From NCBI RefSeq assembly GCF_014648495.1, contig NZ_BMRF01000016.1, positions 1 through 64,000 of the forward strand: DNA of 64,000 bases. The letters run 5' to 3'. Positions 36,482-47,006 of this stretch are shown here, piece after piece. This stretch comes from Actinomadura cremea (GTDB lineage: Bacteria > Actinomycetota > Actinomycetes > Streptosporangiales > Streptosporangiaceae). Below the pieces are notes generated by a model. It had not been told where the DNA came from and searched no databases. It saw only the letters and a program-made list of their open reading frames with translations. How positions within the stretch are numbered: position 1 is the stretch's first letter; each line of letters opens with the position of its first letter. A program made the position numbers and the translations under genes.

Positions 36482-37846
36482 GTGAGCCAGAATCCGGTGA
36501 ACGAGCGCGCCCGCCGGCGGCCGCTGCGCCGCCGGGTCCGGCGGGGAGCGCACCGCGCCCTCCGCCGGACGGCGCTGTGGACGGCGCGTCCGCTGCTGTG
36601 GCGGCGGCCGCCGCCCCGGGGCGAGCGCCTCCGCGTGCGGATCCTCCTGCAGAACGCGCACGGCACCGGCGGCACCATCCGCACCGTGCTCAATCTCAGC
36701 GGCAGGCTGGCCCGGGACCACGACGTCGAGATCGTCAGCGTCACGCGGAGCGGTGCCGAGCCGTTCTTCCCGTTCCCCGACGGCGTCGCGATCACCTACG
36801 CCGACGACCGCGCCGTCCCGCGGCGGCGCGTCGCCCGGCTGCTGTCCCGGCTGCCGAGCGTCCTGATCCCCAAGGAAGAGGCGTCCTTCCGCTGGATGAA
36901 CCTCTGGACGGACCTGCGGCTGCTCGACACCCTGCGGGCCGCGCCGCCCGACGTCCTCATCGCCACCCGCCCGTCCCTGAACCTGCTCGTCGCGGCGCTG
37001 TCCCCGCGCGGCGTCACCACCATCGGGCAGGACCACATGAGCCTCGGGTCCTACAAGCCTCCGCTGCGGCGCCAGATCCTCCGCGACTACCGGCGCCTGG
37101 ACGTCCTGACGACGCTCACCGAGGCGGCCCGCGCCGAGTACGAGGACGCCCTCGCGGGCTCGGACGTCCGCATCGTCCGGATCCCGAACGCCGTGCCGGA
37201 CATGCCCGGCGGCCCGTCCCGCCGCACGGGCAAGGTCGTCCTGGCCGCCGGCCGGCTCGTCCAGAACAAGCGCTTCGACCTCCTCATCGAGGCGTTCGCG
37301 CCGATCGCGGCCGAGCATCCCGACTGGACGCTGCGCATCTTCGGCGCGGGCGCGCGGCGCGGCGCCCTGCGCGACCTGGTCGCCGAGCGCGGCCTGACCG
37401 GCCGCGTCGAGGTGCGGCCCGCCAGCCGCCGGCTGCCCGCCGAGATGGAGAACGCCGCGATCTACGCCCTCACCTCGCGCCGCGAGGGCATGCCGATGGT
37501 CGTCATCGAGGCCATGACCAAGGGCCTGGCGGTCGTCTCCACCGACTGCCCGCACGGCCCCCGCGAGATGATCGATTCCGGACGGGACGGCCTGCTGGTG
37601 CCCGTCGACGACGCCGCGGCCCTCACGGCCGCCCTGCGCGCCCTCATCGGCGACGACGCGCTGCGCGACCGGCTGGGCGAGGAGGCCCGCCGCTCCGCCC
37701 GCGCCTACGATCCGGCCCGCGTCGCCGCCCGGTGGACGGCGCTTCTCGCCGACCTCCGGCCGTCCCCGCGCGCCCCCTCACCGGCCGCCCGCGTACCGAC
37801 GAAACGGCTGGATCCGCCCGAGCGGGAACGCTCTCCCCGGCCCTGA
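36482..37846 (+). CDS. GT4-type glycosyltransferase
   Basis: The 454-residue protein has the GT-B fold of family GT4: an N-terminal acceptor domain (ILLQNAHGTGGTIRTVLNLS), then RIPNAVPD and the donor domain with VVLAAGRLVQNKRFDLLIEAF, RIFGAGARRG and the EX7E motif in SRREGMPMVVIEAMTKGLAV. The first 45 residues are very Arg-rich and may sit on the membrane surface. The sugar and acceptor are unknown. Closeness to the L,D-transpeptidases suggests a cell-envelope glycan. GTG 36482 has a GAGG site. Confidence 0.85.
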   Translation: MSQNPVNERARRRPLRRRVRRGAHRALRRTALWTARPLLWRRPPPRGERLRVRILLQNAHGTGGTIRTVLNLSGRLARDHDVEIVSVTRSGAEPFFPFPDGVAITYADDRAVPRRRVARLLSRLPSVLIPKEEASFRWMNLWTDLRLLDTLRAAPPDVLIATRPSLNLLVAALSPRGVTTIGQDHMSLGSYKPPLRRQILRDYRRLDVLTTLTEAARAEYEDALAGSDVRIVRIPNAVPDMPGGPSRRTGKVVLAAGRLVQNKRFDLLIEAFAPIAAEHPDWTLRIFGAGARRGALRDLVAERGLTGRVEVRPASRRLPAEMENAAIYALTSRREGMPMVVIEAMTKGLAVVSTDCPHGPREMIDSGRDGLLVPVDDAAALTAALRALIGDDALRDRLGEEARRSARAYDPARVAARWTALLADLRPSPRAPSPAARVPTKRLDPPERERSPRP

Positions 37847-37909
37847 GCGCCGTCTTCTCCATCCCGCCGGACGGGTCGCCACGATGGGACGGTCGCGCAT
37901 CAGGTCACG

Positions 37910-38419
37910 TCACGCGCGTTCGGCGAGGCCGCGGACGAACGCGGCCTGGCCCGTGTGCTGGAGGCAGTCGGCGACGACGCTGACGAGACGGACGCCCAGG
38001 GTGACGGGCGGGTCCCAGGCGTGGTCGACGATGACGGGCAGGTCGTCGTCGGTGAGGTCGGCGACGTAGTCGACGGTCATCGCGTGGACGGCGTCGTGGT
38101 AGCCGATCAGCAGGTCCGCCGAGCCGACGCGCACGGCCGCGACCTCGTCGCGGCCGTGACCGAAGCCGGTGTCGGACGGGTCGAGCGGGAGCGCGAAGCG
38201 GTCGGCCCAGCCGTCGGACGTCCAGCGCTGCCCGGTGCCCGCGACGTCGGCGATGTGGTCGTCCTGGACGCGGGTCAGGTGCCACAGCAGCCAGGCGATC
38301 GAGTTCGCGTCGGGGTCGGCGCGGAACGCCAGCCGGTCGGACGTGAGACCGTCGGCCGCGGCGTGGACCTCTTCGCGGATGCGGTCGAAGGCGTCGGTGA
38401 GCAGTTCGGCACTGGTCAT
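37910..38419 (-). CDS. DinB-like/DUF664 four-helix metalloprotein
   Basis: The 169-residue protein has the DinB layout of histidines on three helices: WLLWHLTRVQDDHIADVAG, YHDAVHAMTVDYV and VADCLQHTGQAAFVRGL. These bind a divalent metal in relatives. Some members are mycothiol- or bacillithiol-dependent transferases, others are uncharacterised. ATG 38419 is favoured over upstream in-frame codons because the family starts with MTSAELL-like sequence. Confidence 0.82.
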   Translation of the reverse strand: MTSAELLTDAFDRIREEVHAAADGLTSDRLAFRADPDANSIAWLLWHLTRVQDDHIADVAGTGQRWTSDGWADRFALPLDPSDTGFGHGRDEVAAVRVGSADLLIGYHDAVHAMTVDYVADLTDDDLPVIVDHAWDPPVTLGVRLVSVVADCLQHTGQAAFVRGLAERA

Positions 38420-38704
38420 TGACGCGAGCCTAGTGCGGAGACGCGGCGATTTCAGCTCCCCAGGACGCGGATGTCGGTGTTGCGCTGGATACTGGGGGTG
38501 ACCGGATGGAGTCTTGGTGCGGCGATGACCGGACGAGCGGGACGGGTGCCCGCCCGTGCCGTTCATCGCCACGACCGCGGCCGACGACGGGCCGGTGCGG
38601 GCGGCCCTGGGGATAGCGCCGCAAAGCGGGCGAAACCCTTTGGCGGGGCGCTGGTGCGAGCGTTTTCCCTGCTAGATCGTCCGGTGATCGGGTAGGCGCC
38701 CGGC

Positions 38705-39757
38705 ATGAGCACAGCCGAGACCGACCCGGGCGGCCACGGATTCGCCGCCGAGGTGCGCGACGCGGTGACGCCGCGCGCGGTGGCGCTGGTCGTGGGCGTC
38801 TTCGTCCTGCAACTGGGGTTCATCCTGTCCTATATCGGGGCGTTCCACTCGCCCAGCCTTCACCGGCTCCCCGTCGCGGTCGCCGCCCCGCCGCAGGTCG
38901 CGGGGCCGGTGGCCCGGCAGCTGGACGGACTGCCCGGCGACCCCGTGGACGCCCGGACGGCGCGGAGCGAGCAGGACGCGCGGCGGCTCCTGCTGCACCG
39001 CGAGGTGACCGCGGCCATCGTCATCGATCCGCGCGGCGCCACCGACACGCTGCTGATCGCGTCCGCCGCGGGACCGGCCGCCGCGGACGCCGCCGCGAAT
39101 CTGGCCGAGCGGCTGGAGTCGGCCCGGGGACGCGACGTGCGGGTGACCGACATCCGGCCGCCCGGCCCGAAGGACGCCCGCGGGCTGTCCTCGTTCTACC
39201 TGGCCATCGGATGGATGGTCGGCGGCTACCTGGCCGCGTCGATCCTGGGCCTCGCCGGGGCCCGCTCGCCGAACCCGCCCCGGATCGTGATCCGGCTGTG
39301 CGCGCTCGCGGCGTACGCGGTGGCGTCCGGGGCCGGCGGTGCGTGGATCGCCGGGCCGCTGCTCGGCGCGCTGGACGGCCACTTCCTCCGGCTGTGGGGG
39401 ATCGGGACGCTGACGGTGTTCGCCGCGGCGGCCTTCACCGCCGCCCTGCAGGTGCTGTTCGGGCTGGTCGGCATCGGCGTGGCGATCCTGCTGTTCGTCG
39501 TCCTCGGCAATCCCAGCGCCGGGGGCGCCTACTCGATGTCGCTGCTCCCGGAGTTCTGGCGGGTCATCGGTGACCGGCTCCCGACGGGCGCCGCGACGAC
39601 GCTCATCCGCGACACCGTCTACTTCACCGGGTACGGCACGGCCCGCGCCTGGTGGGTGCTCGCGGGGTACGCCGCCGCCGGGATCGTGATCGCCCTCGCC
39701 GCGTCCATGGCGCGGTTCGGACGGGGGGCGCGGACCGGCGGCGCAGATCGCGCTTGA
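38705..39757 (+). CDS. DUF3533/ABC-2-like membrane protein
   Basis: The 350-residue protein has one N-terminal helix (ALVVGVFVLQLGFILSYIGAF), an extracellular domain of about 120 residues (RRLLLHREVTAAIVIDPRG), and about five C-terminal helices ending with a short tail. The GGAYSMSLLPEFWRVIGDRLPTGAATTLIRDTVYF segment (in parts) is typical of DUF3533 and YhgE/Pip-like proteins. Function is unknown; relatives lie near export or secretion systems. Confidence 0.75.
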   Translation: MSTAETDPGGHGFAAEVRDAVTPRAVALVVGVFVLQLGFILSYIGAFHSPSLHRLPVAVAAPPQVAGPVARQLDGLPGDPVDARTARSEQDARRLLLHREVTAAIVIDPRGATDTLLIASAAGPAAADAAANLAERLESARGRDVRVTDIRPPGPKDARGLSSFYLAIGWMVGGYLAASILGLAGARSPNPPRIVIRLCALAAYAVASGAGGAWIAGPLLGALDGHFLRLWGIGTLTVFAAAAFTAALQVLFGLVGIGVAILLFVVLGNPSAGGAYSMSLLPEFWRVIGDRLPTGAATTLIRDTVYFTGYGTARAWWVLAGYAAAGIVIALAASMARFGRGARTGGADRA

Positions 39758-39925
39758 CGATCTCGCCGCCGGCGTTGAGGGGCATCTCCGCGCGGTTCTC
39801 CCTACAGGAGGCCGGTTGAGACTCGACCACGCCGTGCGACTGCAGGGCGCCCGTGGGCGGTCCGGTCGTGCCGCCGGAACGGCGCGCATGCCGCGGCTCG
39901 CCGTGCCCGGCTCGCCGTGCCCGGC

Positions 39926-41278
39926 TCACTGCGGGCGAGTGGCGTACACCATCCGCTCGTTCTCGTGCTCCGAGAGCGACCAGATGACTCCGAGACCCTG
40001 CTCGGTTCCGCCTCCCGTCGGCCAGTGGGAGAGGTCCTCGACACCGATGGCCGCGGGCTGGGTGCGCGCGGTGACCAGCCCGCCGGTGTCGGACGACGTC
40101 TTCTCGGTGGTGTGCAGCTCGCCCTCGTCGTCCTCGCCGGGCTCGGGCGCCCCGTGGCTCTGGCTCAGGTACCAGCGGCCGTCGAACCGGGTCGCGCCCT
40201 GGATGTTGGTCTCCGGCAGCCGGTGCACCGCGTCGGCGTTCCAGGTGCCGCTCTCGCGCTGCTCGGACCCGTCGGTCGCGTCCGCGATCTTCCAGGCGGC
40301 GACGCGGCCGTACTGCCCGTTGCAGTACTCGCCGGCGAGGATGTGGTCCACCCCGCTGCGGTCGAGGGAGGCGTGGGAGAACTTCCCGCCCTTCGCGGAG
40401 TCCGTGCAGGTGCCGCCCTGGGCCGTGACGCGACGCCACTGCGTCACCTCGGGCATCACGTACCGGTACCCGTAGCCGTAGAAGACGCCGTCGTGACGGC
40501 CGACCTTGCCCTGGTCGGTGACGTTCCCCTTGTCGCCGGCGGCCTTGAGGTCGTAGATGTGCCGCATGTCGAACACGCGGAAGCCCCGGTTGGTATCGGC
40601 CACGTAGAGGAAGTTGCCGTACCAGACGATCCCGCCCGCGTGCAGGGACGTGCCCTCGCCCCCGGTCTGGTCGTCGCGGACGCTCGTGTAGCTGGCGTTC
40701 CCGGAGCCGTTCTCGTACGGGTGGACCAGCAGGACGTGCCGGTACTTGCCGGTGCCGGGATCGATGAACGACACCCGGACGCCCTTCTGGGAGTTCCCCG
40801 TCGAGTCGGCCTTGTGGTACCAGGTGGCGAGGATCGGCTGGTTGTCCTCGCCCCACCACTGGTCGGCCTGGGCGTCGGCGACCGTGGTGATGCCCTGCGG
40901 ATACCACTGCTCGGTGTTGCGGTCGTCCTCACCGGTGGCGTCGTCCTGCCAGCAGATGCTCTGGACGACCGAGACCCCGGGCTTATCGTCCGCCCGGTCG
41001 GGGTCGGTGACCGCGCCGGAATCGCAGGCGGCGCCGCTGCGGACGACGCCCTGCCGGTTGGCGTCGGTCATGATGCTCGCGACACCGGCGCCGGGCAGCT
41101 CGCCGTCGAGTTCGGCGACGTTCCCCTTCAGGTACGCGGAGTTCTCCGGGTCGACCCGAAGCTGGAAATCGGCCTTGTCGAGCGCCGCCGCGTGCGCGGC
41201 GGGCGCCTGGACGACCACTGTGGTGGCGGCCAGCGCGAGCGCCGCGCCGACGGCGAGTGTCCGGGAGCGATGGGTCAC
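39926..41278 (-). CDS. secreted protein with propeller-like repeats
   Basis: The 450-residue protein has a Sec signal peptide with an AHA-type cleavage near residue 30. The mature part contains repeated blade-like strands (HAGGIVWYGNFLYVADTNRGFRVFD, DHILAGEYCNGQYGRVAAWKI, GATRFDGRWYLSQSHG) and several Cys pairs. The fold looks like a beta-propeller, and related hypothetical proteins are found in Streptomyces-type genomes. No catalytic motif is recognised; an extracellular binding or hydrolytic role is open. Confidence 0.7.
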   Translation of the reverse strand: MTHRSRTLAVGAALALAATTVVVQAPAAHAAALDKADFQLRVDPENSAYLKGNVAELDGELPGAGVASIMTDANRQGVVRSGAACDSGAVTDPDRADDKPGVSVVQSICWQDDATGEDDRNTEQWYPQGITTVADAQADQWWGEDNQPILATWYHKADSTGNSQKGVRVSFIDPGTGKYRHVLLVHPYENGSGNASYTSVRDDQTGGEGTSLHAGGIVWYGNFLYVADTNRGFRVFDMRHIYDLKAAGDKGNVTDQGKVGRHDGVFYGYGYRYVMPEVTQWRRVTAQGGTCTDSAKGGKFSHASLDRSGVDHILAGEYCNGQYGRVAAWKIADATDGSEQRESGTWNADAVHRLPETNIQGATRFDGRWYLSQSHGAPEPGEDDEGELHTTEKTSSDTGGLVTARTQPAAIGVEDLSHWPTGGGTEQGLGVIWSLSEHENERMVYATRPQ

Positions 41279-41439
41279 GCGTCCTCCTCACGGCCCGACG
41301 CGAACCGGCGCACGGGCGCGGGGAGTCGCGCGGCGGGGGACGGGCCAAGATCCGTGTGCTGGACGCGATCAACATGACACAGATCCCATCATTTCGGCCA
41401 TTATGAAAAATTGTTTCTTAATCCGCCGGGACGCTGGTA

Positions 41440-41467
41440 GCCCGCCCCCGGCAGATGGGGGGCGGGC
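41440..41467 (-). terminator. hairpin downstream of xylA
   Basis: A perfect 10-bp stem (GCCCGCCCCC / GGGGGCGGGC) with an 8-nt loop lies 37 bases after the xylA stop. No T-tract is adjacent, so termination is probable but not certain. Confidence 0.5.
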
Positions 41468-41504
41468 CACCGGGCCGGACGGGCCCCGCCGGAAGCGGGC
41501 CGTC

Positions 41505-42665
41505 CTACGAGCGGACGCCGTAGAGGTGCTCCAGCGCGAGCTGGTCGAGACGCTCGTGCGCCGCGCCGCGGGCGGCGAGGGCCTCGATGTCGGGGGAGGC
41601 GTCCCGGACGGCCCGCCAGTCCTCGCCCTCGGCGAGCGTCGGCCGGGCCAGCTCGTCCAGCCGCGCGTCGCGCAGCGCCTCCCGCACGTCGGGGTCGGCG
41701 CGGAAGGCCCGGACCTTCTCCCGCAGGATCAGCCAGTTGCGCATGCACGCCGCCGCCGACTCCCACACGCCCGCGTCGTCCTCGGTCCGCGGCGGCTTGA
41801 AGTCGAAGTGGATCGGGCCGTCGTAGTCGCTCTGCTCGATGAGGTCGACCACCCAGAACGCGCCGCGCACGTTGCCGGCACCGAACCGCAGGTCCTGGTC
41901 GTAGCGGGGGCCGTGCTGCCCGTTCAGGTCGATGTGGAACAGCTTGCCCTGCCACAGCGCCTGCGCCAGGCCGTGCGCGTAGTTGAGGCCCGCCATCTCC
42001 TCGTGTCCGACCTCGGGGTTGAGGCCGACCATCTCCGGGCGCTCCAGCTCCTGGATGAACGCCAGCGCGTGCCCGATCGTGGGCAGCAGGATGTCGCCGC
42101 GCGGCTCGTTCGGCTTCGGCTCGATCGCGAACCGGATGTCGTACCCCTGGTCGGTCACGTAGGCGCCGAGCACGTCGAACGCCTCCTTGTACCGGTCCAG
42201 GGCGGCGCGGACGTCCTTGGCCGCCCCCGACTCGGCGCCCTCGCGGCCGCCCCAGCACACGTAGGTGCGGGCGCCCAGCTCCGCGGCCAGGTCCAGGTTG
42301 TCCATCACCTTGCGCAGCGCGAACCGCCGGACGTCGCGGTCGTTCGAGGTGAACGCGCCGTCCTTGAAGACCGGGTGGCCGAACAGGTTGGTCGTCGCGG
42401 TGGTGACGACGAGGCCCGTCTCGTCCAGCGCCGTGCGGAACGCGTCGATCCGCCGCTGCCGCTCGGCGGGCGAGGCGTCGAAGTCGAACACGTCGTTGTC
42501 GTGGAAGTTCACGCCGTACGCGCCGATCCGGGCGAGCTCGCGGACGGCCCGGTCCGCGGCCATCGGCGGCCGGGTGCCGGGCCCGAACACGTCCACGCCC
42601 TGCCAGCCGACCGTCCAGATGCCGAACGAGAAGCGGTCCTCGGGGACCGGTGTGTAGTCGCTCAT
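41505..42665 (-). CDS. xylA: xylose isomerase
   Basis: The 386-residue protein is a class I (actinobacterial) xylose isomerase. Motifs are NFHDND (catalytic His and Asp), [19 protein letters not shown], the metal/Lys motif [25 protein letters not shown] and [19 protein letters not shown]. It converts D-xylose to D-xylulose with two divalent metals. Its GGAGG site overlaps the stop of xylB 10 bp upstream, so it is translated from the xylB-xylA mRNA. The divergent ROK gene is the likely repressor. Confidence 0.96.
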   Translation of the reverse strand: MSDYTPVPEDRFSFGIWTVGWQGVDVFGPGTRPPMAADRAVRELARIGAYGVNFHDNDVFDFDASPAERQRRIDAFRTALDETGLVVTTATTNLFGHPVFKDGAFTSNDRDVRRFALRKVMDNLDLAAELGARTYVCWGGREGAESGAAKDVRAALDRYKEAFDVLGAYVTDQGYDIRFAIEPKPNEPRGDILLPTIGHALAFIQELERPEMVGLNPEVGHEEMAGLNYAHGLAQALWQGKLFHIDLNGQHGPRYDQDLRFGAGNVRGAFWVVDLIEQSDYDGPIHFDFKPPRTEDDAGVWESAAACMRNWLILREKVRAFRADPDVREALRDARLDELARPTLAEGEDWRAVRDASPDIEALAARGAAHERLDQLALEHLYGVRS

Positions 42666-42675
42666 GTCGTCCTCC

Positions 42676-44073
42676 CTAATCGGCCGCCGTACCCAGCGCC
42701 GGGGCGGCCTCGCGCAGCGCGGCGTAGCGCTCGCGGACGGCCGCCTCGACGTGGTCGGCGGTGTACTCGGTGGCGGGCGGCGCGGGCCAGTCCGGCGGCC
42801 CGGCGGTTCCGGCCAGCGCCCAGGCGGCCTGGCGGGCGGCGCCGAGCGCCACGTACTCGGCGGGTTCGGGCACGGTGACGGGCGTGCCGAGGATCGCCGG
42901 GGCCAGCCGGCGGACGGCCGCGGCGCGCGCGCCGCCGCCGATCAGCAGGGTGCGGCGCGGCCGGACGCCCTGGGCTTCCAGATGGTCGACGGCGTCGGCG
43001 AGCGAGCACAGCAGCGCCTCCACCGCCGCCCGCGCCACGTTCTCGCGGGTGGCGTTCGCCGTGGTCAGCCCGGACAGGACGCCCGTCGCGCCGGGCCGGT
43101 CGGGGGTGCGCTCGCCCTCGAGGTAGGGCAGCAGCGTCAGCCCGCCCGCGCCCGGATCCGCGGCGAGCGCCAGCGCCGACAGCCCGTCCAGGTCGGCGCC
43201 GGTCATCGCGGCCGCCGCCGTCAGGATCCGGGCGGCGTTCAGCGTGCAGACCAGCGGCAGGAACCGGCCGGTCGCGTCGGCGAACCCGGCGACGAGGCCG
43301 GACGGATCGGCGGCGGGCGCGTCCGCCACCGCGAACGCCGTCCCGGACGTCCCGATCGACAGCACGACGTCGCCCGGCCGCAGGCCGAGGCCGAGGGCCG
43401 CGCCCATGTTGTCGCCGGTGCCGGGACCGAGGGCCGCGCCCCACGGCGTCGTCCCGACCCGCTCGCCCGGCGCCGCGACGCGCGGCGGCTCGGCGTCCCG
43501 GCCGAGCGCGGCGCGCAGCACGTCCGGCAGGTGGCGGCCTTCGGCGGGGGACCAGTAGCCGGTGCCGGACGCGTCGCCGCGGTCGGTGACCGGGCCGTCC
43601 GAGCCGAGCCGCAGCGTCAGCCAGTCGTGGGGGAGGAGTACGCGCTCGGTGCGGCGGGCGTTCTCCGGTTCGTGCTCGGCCATCCACCGCAGCTTGGTCA
43701 CCGTGAAGGACGCCACGGGCACGCTGCCCGTCCGCTCCGCCCACGCCCGCGGGCCGCCCAGCTCGTCGACCAGCGCGCGCGCCTGCGGGGCGGAGCGCGT
43801 GTCGTTCCACAGCAGCGCGGGCCGGACGACCTCGCCCGCGCCGTCGAGCGCGACCATGCCGTGCTGCTGCGCGGCCACCGCCACCGCGTCCGCCCGCTCG
43901 AGGACGCCGCGCACCCGCGACAGCGCGTCCCACCAGTGCCCCGGATGGCACTCGGTGCCGTCCGGGTGCGGCGCCGACGCCTCGTCGACCACGGCGCCGT
44001 CGGACGCGCGGCACAGCACGACCTTCGTCGACTGCGTCGAGGAGTCGACGCCCGCGACCAGCCCCTCGGCCAT
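42676..44073 (-). CDS. xylB: xylulokinase
   Basis: The 465-residue FGGY-family kinase has [15 protein letters not shown] (ATP loop), [18 protein letters not shown], the [18 protein letters not shown]-region, and the C-terminal [21 protein letters not shown] and [15 protein letters not shown]. It phosphorylates D-xylulose to D-xylulose 5-phosphate, feeding the pentose phosphate pathway. It is first in the xylBA operon, divergent from the ROK regulator with a 91-bp gap. Confidence 0.94.
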   Translation of the reverse strand: MAEGLVAGVDSSTQSTKVVLCRASDGAVVDEASAPHPDGTECHPGHWWDALSRVRGVLERADAVAVAAQQHGMVALDGAGEVVRPALLWNDTRSAPQARALVDELGGPRAWAERTGSVPVASFTVTKLRWMAEHEPENARRTERVLLPHDWLTLRLGSDGPVTDRGDASGTGYWSPAEGRHLPDVLRAALGRDAEPPRVAAPGERVGTTPWGAALGPGTGDNMGAALGLGLRPGDVVLSIGTSGTAFAVADAPAADPSGLVAGFADATGRFLPLVCTLNAARILTAAAAMTGADLDGLSALALAADPGAGGLTLLPYLEGERTPDRPGATGVLSGLTTANATRENVARAAVEALLCSLADAVDHLEAQGVRPRRTLLIGGGARAAAVRRLAPAILGTPVTVPEPAEYVALGAARQAAWALAGTAGPPDWPAPPATEYTADHVEAAVRERYAALREAAPALGTAAD

Positions 44074-44152
44074 CCGGCCCTCTTTTCGTCAACATCGTGG
44101 ACTTAAGCAACGTAGCAGGCGGCCAATGCCCTGCCTATAGCCGCGACTGAAT

Positions 44153-44158
44153 TAGGGT
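44153..44158 (+). promoter_or_regulatory. -10 element of a possibly leaderless ROK regulator mRNA
   Basis: TAGGGT ends 6 bases before ATG 44165, the spacing typical of leaderless actinobacterial promoters. The AT-rich segment 44080-44115 within the same gap, with CTTAAG at 44102-44107, may contain the sugar-responsive operator. Confidence 0.4.
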
Positions 44159-44164
44159 GCGTCC

Positions 44165-45346
44165 ATGACGAACTCCGGGAACGTCCCCGTCCGGCACGCC
44201 ACGATGCGCGGCCGGAACCTCGCCGTCGTCCTGGAGCACATCGCCCGGCACCAGCCCGTCACCCGGGCCCGCCTCGCCGAGCTGACCGGCTTCACCAAGA
44301 CCACGGTGTCCAACCTCGTCGGGATCCTGGACGACGCCGGCCTCGTCGTCGACGGCGCGCCCGTGCACGAGGGCGAGCGCGGCCGTCCCGGCGTGGCGGT
44401 CTCCCTGCGCGGCGACGGCGCCGCCGGGCTCGGCCTCGAGGTGGGCGTCGGCCACCTCTCCGCGTGCGTGCTCGACCTGGCCCGCCGGGTCCGCTACCGG
44501 CACGTCGTCACCGCCGCGGACCGCGGCCGCGAACCCGCCGCCGTCCTCGCCGCGCTCGCCGGCCTGGCGGACGAGGCCGTCGCGGCGGCGGCCGGGCAGG
44601 GCCTCACCGTCGCGGGCGCCGCCGTCGCGCTGCCCGGCCTGCTCGACCGGGAGGGCGGCGTCGTCCGGCACGCCCCCAACCTCGGCTGGACGGACGTTCC
44701 CGTCGCGGGCGCGCTCGCCGGACTGCCCGCCGAGTACGACAACGAGGCGAACCTCGCGGCCCTCGGGGAGCTGTGGTTCGGCGGCGGAGCCCGCCTCGGC
44801 GACTTCGTCCACGTCTCCGGCGAGATCGGCGTCGGCGCCGGGATCGTCGTGGCCGGCCGCGTCTTCCGCGGCGCCCACGGCTTCGCGGGCGAGCTGGGCC
44901 ACCTCGTGGCCGACCCGTCCGGTCCTCCCTGCCCGTGCGGGGGACGCGGCTGCCTCGAGCAGATCGCCGGGCAGGACGCCCTGCTGCGCGCCGCCGGGAT
45001 CCCCGCGGGCGACGCTCCGCTGGACGCCCTCGCCGCCCGCCTGGCCGCCGGGGACGAGCGGGCGCTCGCCGCCGCCGACCGCGCGGGCCGCGCCCTCGGC
45101 GGCGCGCTCGCCGCCGCCGTCAACCTCCTCGACCCCGACACGATCGTGCTCGGCGGCGTCTACCCGCCGCTCGCGCCCTGGATCGTCCCGCCGCTGCGCG
45201 CCGCCCTCGCCGCCGGGCCCGGCTCCCTGCGCCGCGCCGTCCCGCCCGTGGAGGTCTCGGCACTCGCCGACGGCGCCGCCGTCCTCGGCGCCGCCGGCCT
45301 CGTCATCGAGCGGCTCCTCGCCGACCCCGCCCCGCTCCTGCCCTGA
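44165..45346 (+). CDS. xylR: ROK family regulator, probable XylR repressor
   Basis: The 393-residue protein has an N-terminal winged helix (LEHIARHQPVTRARLAELTGFTKTTVSNLVGILDDAGLV in outline). The ROK sugar-binding domain follows (GEIGVGAGIVVAGRVFRGAHGFAGELGH) with its zinc motif CPCGGRGCLE. Placed divergently from xylBA, it should repress that operon until xylose binds, as XylR does in Bacillus and Streptomyces. The role is inferred from family and position. Confidence 0.88.
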   Translation: MTNSGNVPVRHATMRGRNLAVVLEHIARHQPVTRARLAELTGFTKTTVSNLVGILDDAGLVVDGAPVHEGERGRPGVAVSLRGDGAAGLGLEVGVGHLSACVLDLARRVRYRHVVTAADRGREPAAVLAALAGLADEAVAAAAGQGLTVAGAAVALPGLLDREGGVVRHAPNLGWTDVPVAGALAGLPAEYDNEANLAALGELWFGGGARLGDFVHVSGEIGVGAGIVVAGRVFRGAHGFAGELGHLVADPSGPPCPCGGRGCLEQIAGQDALLRAAGIPAGDAPLDALAARLAAGDERALAAADRAGRALGGALAAAVNLLDPDTIVLGGVYPPLAPWIVPPLRAALAAGPGSLRRAVPPVEVSALADGAAVLGAAGLVIERLLADPAPLLP

Positions 45347-45548
45347 TCCAGGCGCCGGGCTCGTCCTCGTGGCGTGGCTGCCCCCACGCACCGGCGGCGG
45401 TCGCCCGACCGGCGCCGGTCAGGCGTCGACCCGCCGCGCACCGCTCTCGATCGCCCGGACGATCGCGCGCGGCCGCCACGGGGCGAACGGGTACGAGCAC
45501 GCAGCGTTCCGTGAGAGGATCGTTCTCCGGGACGAGTGGAGACGACAT

Positions 45549-46364
45549 ATGAGCGACGAGAGGCGGACCCTTGCGGGCGTCGATCTGACGACCCCCAACA
45601 CGGCGCGGATCTACGACTATCTCCTCGACGGCAAGGACAACTACGCCGCCGACCGCGAAGTCGCCGAGCAGCTGCTCACCGTGATCCCCGAGGCGCGGAC
45701 GGCCGCCCGCGAGAACCACGCGTTCATCGGACGCGCCGTGCGCTACCTCGCGGGCCAGGGCGTCCGCCAGTTCATCGACATCGGCACCAAGCTGCCGGCC
45801 CGCGGCAACGTCCACGAGGTCGCCGCCGAGGTCGCGCCGGACGCCGTCGTCGTGTTCGCCGACGGCGACCCCGTGGTCCTCGCGCACGCGCGCGCCCTCC
45901 TGGCGGGACGCCCGGGCGCCGGACGGACGGCCGTCGCCCGGTGCGATCCGCGGTGCCCGGCGGACGTCTTCGACGACCCGGCCGTCCGGGCCCTCATCGA
46001 TCTCGACCGTCCGGTCGCCTGCATCCTGGACCGCGTCCTGCACTTCGTCGACGACGACGCCGAGGCCGCCGAGATCGTCGGCAGCCTGCACGACGTGCTC
46101 CCGCCCGGCGGCCACCTGGTGTTCACGCACATCACGCAGGATCCCCAGCCCGAGTCCGGCGGCGATGTCGGCCAGGTGTTCAAGCCGACCGACGGCCATT
46201 TCTGGGGTCGGCCCCGCGCCCGCATCCTCGACATCGTCGGCTGCTTCGAGCTGGTGGAGCCGGGCCTGACCTACACGCCGGAATGGCGCCCCGACCCCGG
46301 CGTCCCGGTCGGCCCGGCTCCGGAACGGACGTTCACCCTGGCCGGGGTCGGCCGCCGGCGCTGA
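45549..46364 (+). CDS. DUF574-type SAM-dependent methyltransferase
   Basis: The 271-residue protein has the family signature NTARIYDYLLDGKDNYAADREVAEQ, the SAM loop QFIDIGTKLPARGNVHEVA, FADGDPVVLAHARALL, and the C-terminal LVEPGLTYTPEWRPD. Family members (PF04672) are very numerous in actinomycetes and their substrates are unknown. A GGAG site precedes ATG 45549 by about 8 bases. It is an intact paralogue of the frameshifted copy at 930-1717. Confidence 0.88.
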   Translation: MSDERRTLAGVDLTTPNTARIYDYLLDGKDNYAADREVAEQLLTVIPEARTAARENHAFIGRAVRYLAGQGVRQFIDIGTKLPARGNVHEVAAEVAPDAVVVFADGDPVVLAHARALLAGRPGAGRTAVARCDPRCPADVFDDPAVRALIDLDRPVACILDRVLHFVDDDAEAAEIVGSLHDVLPPGGHLVFTHITQDPQPESGGDVGQVFKPTDGHFWGRPRARILDIVGCFELVEPGLTYTPEWRPDPGVPVGPAPERTFTLAGVGRRR

Positions 46365-46388
46365 CCGCGGTTCCGCACCGGTCACCGG

Positions 46389-47006
46389 TCACCGATCGCC
46401 CCGCGTGCCCGTCCGGGCGTGTTCGTCGCTCGGGCCGGGCGAGGGCGACGGCACGGTGGCCTCCCGGTCGTCGCGTGACCGCCGGTGCGAGAACGCGGCG
46501 CCCGCAGAGGCCGCAGAGACGCAGCCGACGGCGAGCCACGCCGCCGGGTCGAGACGCTCGCCCAGCAGGACGAGCCCGGCGAGCGCGGCGGCGGCCGGTT
46601 CGAGGCTGACCATGACGGCGACGGCCTGCTCGGGCATGCGGCGCGGCGCCGCCTGGTCCAGCGACCAGGGCACGACGGCCGACAGCAGCGCGACGCCGAG
46701 CCCGGCCGCGAGCACTCCGGGCCGCAGCACCGCGCCGTCCGCGAGCGGCGCCGGCGGCAGGGCGAGCAGCGCCGCGACCGCGACGCCCCATGCCAGCGGC
46801 GCGCCGTCGACGGTGCCCGCCCGCTTGTTGAGGACGAGGTAGGCCGCCATGCAGGCGCCCGACCCCGGCGCGAACGCGACCCCGGACGCCGAGACGGGAT
46901 CGCCGAACGGGCGGTAGATCAGCAGCACCCCGGTACCGGCGAGCGCCGCCCACAGCAGGTCGGCGGACCGCCGGGCCCGGACGAGCGCGAGGGTGAGCGG
47001 CCCGAA
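46389..47006 (-). pseudogene. EamA/RhtA-type exporter, N-terminally truncated
   Basis: The 3' two thirds of an EamA (drug/metabolite) transporter remain: FGPLTLALVRARRSADLLWAALAGTGVLL, GACMAAYLVLNKRAGTVDG, and VMVSLEPAAAALAGLVLLGERL. About 95 N-terminal residues and the start are missing. The homology stops near 47006, exactly where a LysR fragment begins on the other strand. A single deletion probably removed the shared promoter region of a divergent pair. Confidence 0.75.

Noticed and set aside
44096-44112. CGTGGACTTAAGCAACG as the XylR operator
   Set aside because: Only part of it is symmetric (about five pairs), so it is not a convincing palindrome. The region may still contain the operator.
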